Source of the DNA: Pelagibacteraceae bacterium AG-430-F16 | Lineage (GTDB): Bacteria > Pseudomonadota > Alphaproteobacteria > Pelagibacterales > Pelagibacteraceae | DNA length: 64,000 bases | Direction of reading: 5' to 3' | Assembly: GCA_003213015.1 (NCBI GenBank) | Contig: QCOG01000002.1 | Location: 196,001-260,000 of the forward strand | In this document: piece by piece, positions 10,540 through 21,034 of the stretch | How positions within the stretch are numbered: position 1 is the stretch's first letter | Layout: every line of letters starts with the position of its first letter | Translations under genes and position numbers: made by a program | The notes under the pieces: generated by a model | Told to the model about the DNA's origin: nothing | The model's database searches: none | The model's input: only the letters and a program-made list of their open reading frames with translations

Positions 10540-12593
10540 TATAGCAATTCTCTTTTGCCAACATGATTAGCTTTACTGACAACGCCTCTACTTTCCATAA
10601 TATCAATTATTCTTGCGGCCCTATTATAGCCTATCTGAAGTTTTCTTTGCAAAAAGGAGGTTGATGCTTTTCCCTCAGATTTAACTATTTCCAAGGCTTT
10701 ATTGTAAAGTTCGTCATCTTGATCTGAATCATTAGAATCATCATCGGATGGACTTTCAGAAGATAAATTTAAAATTTCATCAACATATTCCGGATCTCCT
10801 TGTGATTTAAGAAAATAATTAATTTTTTCAATTTCATTATCCGAAACAAATGGCGCATGGATTCTGGTAATTCGATTAGCAGAAGACATAAAAAGCATGT
10901 CACCTTTACCCAAAAGCTGCTCAGCACCTTGTTCTCCGAGAATTGTTCTACTATCAATTTTTGAAGACACTTGAAAAGATATACGAGTTGGGAAATTTGC
11001 TTTGATAGTACCCGTTATAACATCAACACTAGGTCTTTGCGTTGCCATTATTATATGAATACCTGCAGCCCTTGCCATTTGAGAGAGTTTTTGAATACAA
11101 TTCTCAATATCTTTACTGGCTACAAGCATAAGATCTGACATTTCATCCACAATAACTACAATGTATGGCATAGAAATTTTGTGTTTAGCGTTGTAACTAT
11201 CAATATTTCTAACGCCAACTTTTGTCATTAATTTGTATCTATTTTCCATTTCTTTTACTACCCAACCTAAAACTGAGGCAGCTTTTTTTGCCTCAGTTAT
11301 CACAGGACACAGTAGATGGGGAATTCCTTCATATGTCGAAAGCTCTAACATCTTAGGATCAATTAAGATGAACTTACAAATTTCCGGTTTGTGTCTATAT
11401 AACAATGAAAGAATAATTGTATTTATACACACAGATTTTCCAGAGCCGGTAGTACCAGCAATTAGAAGATGTGGCATTGAAGTTAAATCTCCTATCAGTG
11501 GTTGACCAGAAATACTTTTACCAAGGGCTATGGGTAATTTTAAATCCTTATCGTTAAATTTTGGACTAGATATTATTTCTCTTAACATAACATTATCTCG
11601 AGATGAATTTGGGAGCTCAATACCGATGGTACTAGATCCTGGAATTGTAGAAATCCTCGCAGACTCAGAGCTTGTATTTCTCGCTATATCTTCAGAGAGG
11701 TTTACGATTTTTGAGACTTTAACTCCCGCAGCAGGTTCAAACTCATTAAGAGTAACAACTGGACCTGTACTTATTTTTGTTATTTTTCCTTGTACACCAA
11801 AATCTAACAATACTTTTTCCAAAAAATCAGCATCAACTTTTTTTTCTTCTTTTGCATTTTTAACTTTCTTTCCTGGAACCTTAAGGAAATCAAGTGAAGG
11901 AAGTCTGAAAGAACCTACTTTTTTAGGCTCAGAAATGGACTCACTGAGGTTAAAAGTTTCTTGAACAGTTTCTTTTTCTTTAAATTGTGGATCCTGACTT
12001 ATGATTTGATCTTTAACTTGGTCACCTTTTTTCTTTTTGATGAATATTTTAATCCAATAAGAATTTGGATTTAAACTCAATACAAATAAAAAAATAAAAG
12101 TTATTAAAGAAAAATAATAAGTAATTTTATTATTCAAAAACTCAAGTTTTAAAAAAACTGACTCATTTAAAAAATTACCAACAAATCCACCATTCCCATT
12201 AATATAAAGAAAGTAGGGTGATGTTAAAAAAACACTTAAAAAGAAAGTCCCGATTAAACTATAGCAAACTACTAAAAAAATATTATTTACAATAATATTC
12301 GGTGTCTTTTTAAAAAAAATATTAATTGCTGAAAAGATAATTGTTATAGGAATAAAATAACTTATTAATCCAACCGATTGAAAAAAAAAGTCCGATATTA
12401 TACTTCCATTAATTCCGAGCAAATTTTTGACTTTTTGTCCCTCAGAAAATATGAAATTAGGATCATCTGGTGTGTAAGTTACCACTGCCAAAGACAGTAA
12501 AATTGCTAATAGAAACAGCCCAATTGCAAAAATTTCAATTAAGCGATTAAATATAAATGCTTTTAGATCGATATTCTTAATTTTTAAATTCAT
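10539..12593 (-). CDS. ftsK: DNA translocase FtsK
   Basis: N-terminal TMs; HLLIAGTTGSGKSVCINTII; C-terminal gamma winged helix LQIGYNRAARIIDIMESRGVV. Confidence 0.96.
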   Translation of the reverse strand: MNLKIKNIDLKAFIFNRLIEIFAIGLFLLAILLSLAVVTYTPDDPNFIFSEGQKVKNLLGINGSIISDFFFQSVGLISYFIPITIIFSAINIFFKKTPNIIVNNIFLVVCYSLIGTFFLSVFLTSPYFLYINGNGGFVGNFLNESVFLKLEFLNNKITYYFSLITFIFLFVLSLNPNSYWIKIFIKKKKGDQVKDQIISQDPQFKEKETVQETFNLSESISEPKKVGSFRLPSLDFLKVPGKKVKNAKEEKKVDADFLEKVLLDFGVQGKITKISTGPVVTLNEFEPAAGVKVSKIVNLSEDIARNTSSESARISTIPGSSTIGIELPNSSRDNVMLREIISSPKFNDKDLKLPIALGKSISGQPLIGDLTSMPHLLIAGTTGSGKSVCINTIILSLLYRHKPEICKFILIDPKMLELSTYEGIPHLLCPVITEAKKAASVLGWVVKEMENRYKLMTKVGVRNIDSYNAKHKISMPYIVVIVDEMSDLMLVASKDIENCIQKLSQMARAAGIHIIMATQRPSVDVITGTIKANFPTRISFQVSSKIDSRTILGEQGAEQLLGKGDMLFMSSANRITRIHAPFVSDNEIEKINYFLKSQGDPEYVDEILNLSSESPSDDDSNDSDQDDELYNKALEIVKSEGKASTSFLQRKLQIGYNRAARIIDIMESRGVVSKANHVGKRELL

Positions 12594-12653
12594 AAAGAAT
12601 CAAATTTATCACTTTGTATCATTTAATATTTATTGTTAAAATTAAAAATATTT

Positions 12654-13742
12654 ATGAAAATTTGCTTATTTGGAAAAAACTTAACGAACTTAATTTTATC
12701 TCAAGTATTAATAAAAAAAGGGATATCGGTTCAAATGTACTATCAAAAAAAAAATAAGTTAGCAAAAATTAACTATAACAGGACTATTGGATTATCCTTC
12801 GAGAATATTAAGTTTTTAAAAAAGTACGATATAGACATTGAAAAAATCGGTCAAAAAATAAATAAAATTTTTCTTTATAAAAACGATTCTAAAGAAACTT
12901 TTTTAAAGTTTGATAATAAGAAATCACTTTTCTTTATAGTGAAAAATCACCTTTTATTTGACAGGGTCTATAAAAAACTAAAAAAAAGGAGAGAATTTAT
13001 AGAAAGAAATATCAATAAGGATTCTGATTACTTAAAGTTGTTAAAAAAAAAAGATTTTCAATTTTTTGTTAATTCAGAAACGAATAACTTAATTAATAAG
13101 AAATTCTTTTTTCAAAACATAAAAAAAGATTACAAAAGCACATCATATATTTCCGTGATTGACCATCAAAAATTAAAAAATAATACCTCAGTTCAGATTT
13201 TTACAAAAAGAGGTCCCTTAGCTTTCTTACCAATTTCTAACTCGAAAACTTCCTTAGTTTATTCAGTAACCGATAAGTTAGATATAAATGAAAATGAATT
13301 TAAAGAGCTTGTTGAAAAATATAATAAATTTTACAAAATCAAAAAATTTTATAATGTAGATAAATTTAAGTTAAATTTCTTTTTATCAAAAAAATATACT
13401 TGCAAAAATATCTTATCCTTTGGAGACACTCTTCATAAAGTCCATCCTTTAGCAGGACAGGGATTTAACATGACAGTAAGAGACATAAGATCTTTAGCAG
13501 ATCAAATTCAAAAAAATATCGATCTAGGTTTAGAGTTATCAAGTGCTATCCTATCATTTGAAAAAGAAAGAAAACATAATAATTTCTTTTTCGCATATGG
13601 AATCGATTTTTTGTACAACTTTTTTGAAAAAGAAAATAAATTTAAAATTCTAGATAACAAAAAAATTTCTGAGACCTTAGATAATAGTTTTTTCCTAAAG
13701 AAAATTTCAGAGAAATTTGCAAATAAGGGATTTAATTTTTAA
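12654..13742 (+). CDS. UbiH/Coq6-like FAD-dependent monooxygenase (divergent)
   Basis: SFGDTLHKVHPLAGQGFNMTVRDIRSLADQI; ORF-track TTG start at 12633 replaced by ATG 12654. Confidence 0.75.
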   Translation: MKICLFGKNLTNLILSQVLIKKGISVQMYYQKKNKLAKINYNRTIGLSFENIKFLKKYDIDIEKIGQKINKIFLYKNDSKETFLKFDNKKSLFFIVKNHLLFDRVYKKLKKRREFIERNINKDSDYLKLLKKKDFQFFVNSETNNLINKKFFFQNIKKDYKSTSYISVIDHQKLKNNTSVQIFTKRGPLAFLPISNSKTSLVYSVTDKLDINENEFKELVEKYNKFYKIKKFYNVDKFKLNFFLSKKYTCKNILSFGDTLHKVHPLAGQGFNMTVRDIRSLADQIQKNIDLGLELSSAILSFEKERKHNNFFFAYGIDFLYNFFEKENKFKILDNKKISETLDNSFFLKKISEKFANKGFNF

Positions 13743-14402
13743 TTACTGAATAGTTTTATTACTAAAGTTATCTTTAAGATAAGTATTAATAATTTGTTCT
13801 AATTTTTCTTTTCTATAACTAAGATTCTTTGTTTCCAATAGCATTTGTTTTTCCTCTAGCGTAAAAGGTGAGGCCATTGCTAAAGTATTTATAGTTTGAC
13901 TTAAATCTTGTTTTTCGAACTCTTTCCAGTTTATCAAGTAACCTTGTTTTTCAAATAATGATCTTAAATTATCAAAGATAAGTCTTAAATCTGAAAATTT
14001 AATAGGTTCCTTTTTCTCACTAAGGTCTTGTTCAAAATCTTTATGATCAACTTCGCACATTCTATATGATTTATCACTTTCAATTTCATTGATAATTTTA
14101 AATCTTATTAAACCATTTAAGATAACTACATACCTTCCATCATCAGTCTCATTAAAGCTTGTAATTTTTCCCATACATCCAATTTTAAATAGATCTGGTT
14201 TTTTTGAGTCTCCAGATTTTTTTGGCTGTATCATTCCAATAATTCTGTCACTTTTTATACTGTCATCTATCATTTGAATATATCTTGGCTCAAAAATATT
14301 TAGAGGAGCGCTTGTATTTGGAAAAAATATAAAATTTGATAAAGGGAAAACAGGTATCTTTTTTGGTAGTTTTGTTTGGTTGCTCATAAATAATTGTAAC
14401 AA
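13743..14402 (-). CDS. Lon N-terminal (substrate-binding) domain protein
   Basis: KIPVFPLSNFIFFPNTSAPLNIFEPRYIQMIDD; no protease domain. Confidence 0.88.
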   Translation of the reverse strand: MLQLFMSNQTKLPKKIPVFPLSNFIFFPNTSAPLNIFEPRYIQMIDDSIKSDRIIGMIQPKKSGDSKKPDLFKIGCMGKITSFNETDDGRYVVILNGLIRFKIINEIESDKSYRMCEVDHKDFEQDLSEKKEPIKFSDLRLIFDNLRSLFEKQGYLINWKEFEKQDLSQTINTLAMASPFTLEEKQMLLETKNLSYRKEKLEQIINTYLKDNFSNKTIQ

Positions 14403-14512
14403 AGTGTTTAGATAATTTCTATAATAAAGCTTAAAGAACTCTTAATTTTAACCAATCAATTTGTCGCTTGCTTAATTTAAAAAAAGCCTTTAACTTTAAA
14501 GTAATTAAATAG

Positions 14513-14587
14513 GCGGGCATAGCTCAGTGGTAGAGCGTCTCGTTGCCAACGAGAAGGTCGTGGGTTCAAGTCCCATTGCCCGCTCCA
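14513..14587 (+). tRNA. tRNA-Gly (anticodon GCC), CCA encoded
   Basis: Acceptor GCGGGCA/TGCCCGC, D-arm agctcagtggtagagc, anticodon stem TCTCG/CGAGA with loop TTGCCAA, T-loop GGTTCAAGTCC, terminal TCCA. Confidence 0.97.
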
Positions 14588-14598
14588 TTTAAAGAATT

Positions 14599-14937
14599 AT
14601 GAGCGATTTATCAGAAAAAAAGTGTATCCCTTGCGAGGGCGGAATCCCGAGTTTTAAAATTGATGAAATACATAAATATCTTAAAAAAGTTGACGGTTGG
14701 GATGTTAAACCTGACGAAAATAAAAACTATTATCTAATTAAAGAATTTAAATTTAAAAATTTTCTTGAAAGCCAAGAATTTGTCAACAAAGTCGGAATAA
14801 TTGCTGAAAGTGAAGGTCATCATCCTGATATTTGGTTTGGTTGGGGATATGCAAAGATTAAAATATTTACTCATGCAATAAATGGTCTAGCTGAAAGTGA
14901 TTTCATACTCGCAGCTAAAATAGATAAAATCTCTTAA
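14599..14937 (+). CDS. Pterin-4a-carbinolamine dehydratase-like protein
   Basis: EFKFKNFLESQEFVNKVGIIAESEGHHPDIWFGWGYAKIKIFTHAINGLAESD. Confidence 0.92.
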   Translation: MSDLSEKKCIPCEGGIPSFKIDEIHKYLKKVDGWDVKPDENKNYYLIKEFKFKNFLESQEFVNKVGIIAESEGHHPDIWFGWGYAKIKIFTHAINGLAESDFILAAKIDKIS

Positions 14938-16481
14938 TGTTTAAAATGTCTTGTTTTTGAAAAGACAAGAATAGTATTTGTTTTATTTGCAAATTTTATA
15001 ATTTCTCTATCTCTAATAGATCCGCTTGGTTGAATTATAGCCTCAACACCAGCTTGGACTAAAGTTTCAATTCCATCTACAAAAGGAAAAAAGGCGTCTG
15101 ATGCAGCCACAATTTTTTCTTTACTATCAAATCTTTTTAACTTTTTCATTTTACTAACAGCAATCTTGCAGCTATCTAGTCTACTTGGTTGTCCAGAGCC
15201 TATGCCAATAGTTGCATTATTTTGAGAGATTACGATTGCATTTGATTTTACAAATCTGCACACATTAAATGTAAATAAAAGATTGTTGAGGATTTCATTT
15301 GAAGGTTTAACTTTTGAAACAATCTCAAAATCACTTCTTTTGAAGATCTTAGTATCAGAAGATTGCGAAAGAAAATTATTCATAATTGATGTATTTTGTT
15401 CAAAATCAAGTTCTTTCAATGAGCTAGAGTCAATCAATCTTAAATTTTTTTTTTGTTTTAATATGTTTAAAGCGCCACTTTCAAAACCGCTTGCAACAAC
15501 CACTTCATAAAACTTACTTGAAATCTCTTTTGCAACTATCTTATCAACTTTATAATTACATGAAATAATGCCCCCGAAAGCACTTGTAGGATCACACTCA
15601 TATGCTTTTAGAAAGCTATTGATTTTTCTTTTATCTAATGCAACACCACAAGGGTTTGCATGTTTGATAATTGCGGTCGAATAATTTTTAGTAAACGATT
15701 TTGATAAGGATATACCTGTAAAAATATCGTTATAATTATTGTAACTTAATTTTTTTCCATTTAGTTGCTTTATATTTATTTCTTTGTTTAAAGAGTAGAC
15801 GTTTGCGCTTTGGTGAGGATTTTCCCCATACCTTAAATTTTCAATTAAATTCCCACTAATTAATTTTTTTTTTGGTGGTGGAGAGTCATTGTTAGTTTTA
15901 TTTAAATAGTCAGTAATTTTTGTATCGTAATATCCAGTTTCAAGAAAAGCGTCCCTTGATAATATTTTTCTAAAATTAAGAGTTGTTGATCCTCTATATT
16001 TGTTCATTTCATTTTGAAGTGCAATATATTGACTTGTATGCGTAATGACTGTCACATCTTCATAATTTTTTGCTGCTGCTCTAACTAAAGTTGGTCCACC
16101 AATATCGATATTTTCAATTATTTTCTTATCATTTCCTGTTTTTACCGCATCTTCAAAAGGATAAAAATTTACAATAACTAAATCTATCTTTTTGATATCA
16201 ATTTTTTTAATTTGTTTTTGATGTTTTTTATTGTTCCTTTTGAATAAGATTCCTCCATAAAGCTTTGGATGTAAGGTTTTTACTCTTCCATCTAATATTT
16301 CTGGAGAATTAGTAAAATCACTTATTTCGATACTTTTATAACCTAGTCTCTTAATCTTTTTATAAGTACCTCCAGAACTTAAGATTTCAACTTTAAATTT
16401 TTTAAGAACTTTTAAAATTTTTGTAAGTTCAGATTTGTCAGAAACTGAAATTAGAGCTCGATTAATTTTTTTTAAATTCAT
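14934..16481 (-). CDS. purH: Bifunctional AICAR transformylase / IMP cyclohydrolase
   Basis: RALISVSDKSEL, DGRVKTLHPKLYGGIL, RYGENPHQSA, KHANPCGVA, SDAFFPFVDGIE. Confidence 0.96.
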   Translation of the reverse strand: MNLKKINRALISVSDKSELTKILKVLKKFKVEILSSGGTYKKIKRLGYKSIEISDFTNSPEILDGRVKTLHPKLYGGILFKRNNKKHQKQIKKIDIKKIDLVIVNFYPFEDAVKTGNDKKIIENIDIGGPTLVRAAAKNYEDVTVITHTSQYIALQNEMNKYRGSTTLNFRKILSRDAFLETGYYDTKITDYLNKTNNDSPPPKKKLISGNLIENLRYGENPHQSANVYSLNKEINIKQLNGKKLSYNNYNDIFTGISLSKSFTKNYSTAIIKHANPCGVALDKRKINSFLKAYECDPTSAFGGIISCNYKVDKIVAKEISSKFYEVVVASGFESGALNILKQKKNLRLIDSSSLKELDFEQNTSIMNNFLSQSSDTKIFKRSDFEIVSKVKPSNEILNNLLFTFNVCRFVKSNAIVISQNNATIGIGSGQPSRLDSCKIAVSKMKKLKRFDSKEKIVAASDAFFPFVDGIETLVQAGVEAIIQPSGSIRDREIIKFANKTNTILVFSKTRHFKH

Positions 16482-18103
16482 ATTTTTTCAATCGACCAAT
16501 TTATTTCTTCTTCTTCATTCGAGATAAACCCATTAATAAATATATTTAGATTTTCTGAAAAAGAGTTTTTTCTCCCAAAATAAAGACCCTTTTCAATATC
16601 AAAAATTTCTTTATCACAAGTAAATTTCCAACCAGATTTTTTCAATTGTATTAATATAGATTTTTGATCTTGTGTTCTAATTGCATTTGTGCCAGGCATA
16701 AGATGAAATCGAATCTCATATTCTAAGTTTTGAAAGCCTCTTTTGGATATAATTTTATCAGTTCCAATAAATTTGTTTTCATTTTTGAAAAAAGTAAGAT
16801 CCCTTTGAATATTAAGGCCATATTTTTTTTGGTAACCATCATGTTTTGCCGAGATATGCCACTTATCTTGATCGTCCTCTATTTTTTTATCGAATATTTT
16901 AAGGTTACTTTTGAGGAAATTTTGACCGTTAGGATTTTTTGAAAAAGAACATGAAGAACTATCATCAATTGAAATAGCTGAATGTGATGCCGTTGATTTT
17001 GAAATAACATTTAATTTATGTTTAAAATCTTGATAGTACCCACAATTAGTAATGAGTTTTTCATTGTCATAAAAAAATTCAAAAGATAATGCCCCAGATT
17101 GATATTCTGATGAGTTTTTCTTTTCTGGGGATGAACCAACATCCATAGCTAAACAATTTTTTTTATGCGAGAGAATTGCGTAACCACCTAAATTATTTAA
17201 GTTATTTTTAAATTTATAGTCATGAATTTTAAGAAAATTTTGAAAATCACGGTTATTTATTTCTTGATTACCATTAAATAAAAATTTCTTTTCATTTTCT
17301 TTAAAGAAAAATGCATAACATTTTCCTAAGTAATAAATAATTTCATTTAGATGTTCAGGAATTTCATTCTGTGAGTCTCTAAGAAGTTCCCTTATAAATA
17401 TCAAATACTTCATGTAAAAAAGTAGTTGTCTTGGACTTCTAGATTTTGGGAATCCATCTAATTCAAAAGATGAATTAATAATTTTTTTTAACAAATTTAG
17501 TCCAAAGTCTAGATATTTTGTTTGGCCATTAAAAGATAAACTGGCAAGAATTATAGCAGCACACCCCAACATTTTGTCGTTTAAAGTTGAAGAGTTATCA
17601 ATCTCATTAATTAAATGATTAACTTGCTTTTTAATGTTTCTAGAAAATAAAATTTTATAATTTTCTGTCGCATTTTCATAAGTAATCTGGCTATTAGCAA
17701 TCCATGAAATAATTCTTTTTGCCAAGGTATCTGTTTCCCAACTTTTAGGTGAATAGCTCTCGTAATTTTCAATCCAGTTCGATATTATATTTTGAGTAAT
17801 TTTTTTTGATGATTTTAAGTTAATTGTAAACAACCAATAAAAACTATGAATCTTTTTAAAATCTTTATCATTAAGATCAATTTTGTTCCAAACATCTTCA
17901 AGACTAAAATCTTCAATCCTAAAATTTCTCTCTTTCGATTTAATAATACAATTTAGTAAACTCAAATTTGGAACAAAATTCAAGCCTCCGTCAAATACTC
18001 TAGATATCTTTCGGTTATAAATATTTGAGTTAAGATATACTTTTCTAATTTGTTTATAAAGATAAGAAAGAGAATTATTTAAAAATTTTTCTTTAGCTAT
18101 CAT
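16478..18103 (-). CDS. Heparinase II/III family protein
   Basis: DGFPKSRSPRQLLFYMKYLIFIRELL and C-terminal heparinase_II_III beta domain; between rpe and purH. Confidence 0.8.
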   Translation of the reverse strand: MIAKEKFLNNSLSYLYKQIRKVYLNSNIYNRKISRVFDGGLNFVPNLSLLNCIIKSKERNFRIEDFSLEDVWNKIDLNDKDFKKIHSFYWLFTINLKSSKKITQNIISNWIENYESYSPKSWETDTLAKRIISWIANSQITYENATENYKILFSRNIKKQVNHLINEIDNSSTLNDKMLGCAAIILASLSFNGQTKYLDFGLNLLKKIINSSFELDGFPKSRSPRQLLFYMKYLIFIRELLRDSQNEIPEHLNEIIYYLGKCYAFFFKENEKKFLFNGNQEINNRDFQNFLKIHDYKFKNNLNNLGGYAILSHKKNCLAMDVGSSPEKKNSSEYQSGALSFEFFYDNEKLITNCGYYQDFKHKLNVISKSTASHSAISIDDSSSCSFSKNPNGQNFLKSNLKIFDKKIEDDQDKWHISAKHDGYQKKYGLNIQRDLTFFKNENKFIGTDKIISKRGFQNLEYEIRFHLMPGTNAIRTQDQKSILIQLKKSGWKFTCDKEIFDIEKGLYFGRKNSFSENLNIFINGFISNEEEEINWSIEKI

Positions 18104-18109
18104 GATAAA

Positions 18110-18769
18110 TCAAATCGATTTTAGAAAATCTATATTCTTTTTTATATCTCCATTGTTCTCTTTAAAAATTGTAGTCCCTGATACCAAGACATTTGCCCCA
18201 GCATCAATTACTGATTTAAAATTTGAAAAATTAATTCCACCATCAACTTCAATATCAAAATTTAATTTTTTTTTATCTTTTAAATTTTTTAAGCTTTTAA
18301 TTTTTTCTAAAACATCAGATATAAATTTTTGACCACCAAAACCCGGATAAACACTCATGATAAGTATTAGATCTACTTTATCTAGATAATCTTCAACAAT
18401 ATCAATTTTGGTATCTGGATTTAAAGATATGCCTACCTTTTTTTTAAAACTTTTTATTTCATCAATGGACTCTTGTAAATTAGAAGTAGCCTCTGGATGA
18501 ATTGTAATAATATCTGCCCCTGCATTCGCAAAATCTTTTATATATTTATGAACTGGACTAATCATTAAATGAACGTCAAATGGAAGTGATGTTTTACTTC
18601 TCAGCGCTCTAATAACAGGTGGACCAATAGTAATATTGGGCACAAAGTGGCCGTCCATTACATCAACATGAATCATGTCTGCTCCTGCCGTTTCAAGCTT
18701 CTTTATATCTTTTTCTAAATTACTGAAATCAGCCGAAAGAATTGATGGGGATATTTGAATTTTTTTCAT
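18110..18769 (-). CDS. rpe: Ribulose-phosphate 3-epimerase
   Basis: ISPSILSADFSNLEKDIK, HVDVMDGHFVPNITIGP, MSVYPGFGGQKFI, EVDGGI. Confidence 0.96.
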   Translation of the reverse strand: MKKIQISPSILSADFSNLEKDIKKLETAGADMIHVDVMDGHFVPNITIGPPVIRALRSKTSLPFDVHLMISPVHKYIKDFANAGADIITIHPEATSNLQESIDEIKSFKKKVGISLNPDTKIDIVEDYLDKVDLILIMSVYPGFGGQKFISDVLEKIKSLKNLKDKKKLNFDIEVDGGINFSNFKSVIDAGANVLVSGTTIFKENNGDIKKNIDFLKSI

Positions 18770-18812
18770 TGATACTTAGAATACTAGTATCAATTTTTGT
18801 TTTTTTTTTGAA

Positions 18813-19163
18813 TCAATTTTTACCAAAAATTTGGTATATTTGAATAGCAATTTCACTTTCTAATGGAAATGACAACATTCCCATTACAGAATAGCCTAAT
18901 AGGTAAGGCATTAAGTAAAATCTAAACATGTAAAAGAACCAAGCAACATAAAGTGGCACCAAGGGCTTTATAATGAAAGACGGAGTGATAAATGCAAATA
19001 TCTTGATAAATGGGTCAGTCATTTTAATAAATATCTTCATAAAGAAGAAATTAGAGTCTTCCCTTTGAAATATGTTCATTGCAACTCTTCCAATTAGTGT
19101 CCACATAATTACGCCCATGACGTAATCGATTAAATAAACCATTGGATGAAAGTTTGCGTACAT
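18813..19163 (-). CDS. Small membrane protein, possibly YggT-like
   Basis: Three predicted TM segments with MTDPFIKIFAFITPSFI resembling the YggT DP-P pattern. Confidence 0.6.
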   Translation of the reverse strand: MYANFHPMVYLIDYVMGVIMWTLIGRVAMNIFQREDSNFFFMKIFIKMTDPFIKIFAFITPSFIIKPLVPLYVAWFFYMFRFYLMPYLLGYSVMGMLSFPLESEIAIQIYQIFGKN

Positions 19164-19170
19164 GAGTTTA

Positions 19171-19200
19171 AAAAGATTGAAGGGGCGAAATTCGCCCCTT
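19171..19200 (-). terminator. Rho-independent terminator for the DUF4212/SSS operon
   Basis: On - strand AAGGGGCG-AATTT-CGCCCCTT followed by CAATCTTTTT, just after the symporter stop. Confidence 0.75.
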
Positions 19201-19213
19201 CGAAAGTGTTTAT

Positions 19214-21034
19214 TTAGTGTTGTTTACCAAGTATCGTCTTACCGCTAGGTACACGTACATCGTCAACCATTCTTTGAGTAGCTGCATCAGGTGCTTTAGT
19301 CATTAAGCTGACTACGACCATAGCTACTAAGCTTACTAAAGATCCGATTATTCCAAATGTTAACTGAGTAACTCCCCAGAAACCAGGATAACCATTTCTG
19401 ACTGCTATTAAGTAGGCAGTTCCAGAAATTAGACCAAGTAGCATTCCAGCAACAGCACCTTGTGCGTTCGCTCTCTTCCACCATACTCCTAGTACAAGTG
19501 GGAAGAACAACCCTGACATCGCAAAGTCAAAAGCCCAGATAACTGAACCCAAGATACCTTGAATTTCAAGCGCTGCAATTGTTGCTCCAGCAAAACCAAT
19601 TAAAACAAGCAATACCCTTGCAACGATAAGTCTTTTCGCTGTCTCTGCTTTTGGGTTAATCATCTTGTAATAAATGTCGTGAGATAACGCATTTGATATC
19701 GCTAACACTAATCCGTCAGCTGTTGACATGGCAGCAGCCATACCTCCAGCAGCAACTAGACCAGAAATTACATAAGGTAATCCTGCTATCTCTGGAGTAG
19801 CTAATACAACGGCTTTACCACCCATGAAAAACTCGTTTAATTCAAGTGTTCCATTTCCGTTAAAGTCGCTAACAAACATTAAGTTTGCTTGGTTCCAGTT
19901 TTGATACCAGTCAATCGCTTGAACTTCAGTAATTGATTTACCAATAATTCCAGTAGCTAAGTTTGGATCCATTAGTGATAGTTTAGACAAAGTCGCTAAC
20001 ATCGGTGCTGAAGAGTATAGTAGGAATATAAAGAATAGTGACCAACCTACTGATCTTCTTGCTGCTTTCACACTTGGAGTAGTGAAATATCTCATCATAA
20101 CGTGTGGTAATGAAGCTGTTCCAGCCATCATACAAATCGCTAATGAAATAAATTTCCAAGGTGTTGTGTTAACTTCTGAGTGCGCTTTAGTTATACCTGC
20201 TAGGCCTTTTGGTACCTGTTTTAAGTCAGCTGCAGAGTTTTTAATCTCGCCAAGACCAAACTGAGCTTCTAACTCAGCAATCCTTGCTACTTCATCTGCT
20301 AACATTAAGTGTGGAAATACTCCTGCACCCATTTTGTTACTGATCCAGAAAACTGGTAACAAGTATGCTATAATCAGTACGATGTACTGAGCAACTTGCG
20401 TCCAAGTAACTGCTCTCATACCACCAAGCATTGAACACATCAATATACTTGCAAGACCAACGTACACAGCAATGTTAAAAGGAATATCTAGTGCAACTGA
20501 TGCAATAGTTCCTGTAGCATTGATTTGTGCCGTTACATATGTGAATGAGGCAACTGTTAAGACTATTACCGCAGATAGTCTAGCTAAGTTTCCGCCGTAT
20601 CTAGTTCCGATGAAATCTGGAACTGTGTAGCAACCAAACTTTCTCAAGTATGGTGCTAATAGCGAAGCAACTAGTACGTATCCACCCGTCCAACCAACAA
20701 GTAATGCCATATAGCCGTAACCCTTGAAGTAAATTCCTCCAGCCATCGCAACGAATGAAGCACCAGACATCCAGTCTGCTGCAGTCGCCATTCCGTTGAA
20801 TACTGTTGGAACCTGTCTTCCAGCTACGTAATATGCATCTGTTTGCATTGTACGTGATAGGTAACCAATTAACGCATAAATTAAAACTGTAAACGCCACA
20901 AAGAAAATACCAATTAACTTTGCTGACATTCCAGCTTGTTCAGCAATCGCCATTAAGATTATGAAAACCAGGAAACCACCTGTATATGTTCCATAAATCT
21001 TAGGAAGATTGTCTATAAATTTACCTTTAAACAT
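19214..21034 (-). CDS. Sodium:solute symporter family protein (acetate permease ActP-like)
   Basis: AAADWMSGASFVAMAGGIYF, SHDIYYK, TLPHVMMRYFT-like stretch; paired with DUF4212. Confidence 0.88.
   Translation of the reverse strand: MFKGKFIDNLPKIYGTYTGGFLVFIILMAIAEQAGMSAKLIGIFFVAFTVLIYALIGYLSRTMQTDAYYVAGRQVPTVFNGMATAADWMSGASFVAMAGGIYFKGYGYMALLVGWTGGYVLVASLLAPYLRKFGCYTVPDFIGTRYGGNLARLSAVIVLTVASFTYVTAQINATGTIASVALDIPFNIAVYVGLASILMCSMLGGMRAVTWTQVAQYIVLIIAYLLPVFWISNKMGAGVFPHLMLADEVARIAELEAQFGLGEIKNSAADLKQVPKGLAGITKAHSEVNTTPWKFISLAICMMAGTASLPHVMMRYFTTPSVKAARRSVGWSLFFIFLLYSSAPMLATLSKLSLMDPNLATGIIGKSITEVQAIDWYQNWNQANLMFVSDFNGNGTLELNEFFMGGKAVVLATPEIAGLPYVISGLVAAGGMAAAMSTADGLVLAISNALSHDIYYKMINPKAETAKRLIVARVLLVLIGFAGATIAALEIQGILGSVIWAFDFAMSGLFFPLVLGVWWKRANAQGAVAGMLLGLISGTAYLIAVRNGYPGFWGVTQLTFGIIGSLVSLVAMVVVSLMTKAPDAATQRMVDDVRVPSGKTILGKQH

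Noticed and set aside
11233-11964. Long + strand ORFs opposite ftsK (90 and 144 aa)
   Set aside because: Antisense to an unambiguous conserved ftsK frame; no motif or RBS support
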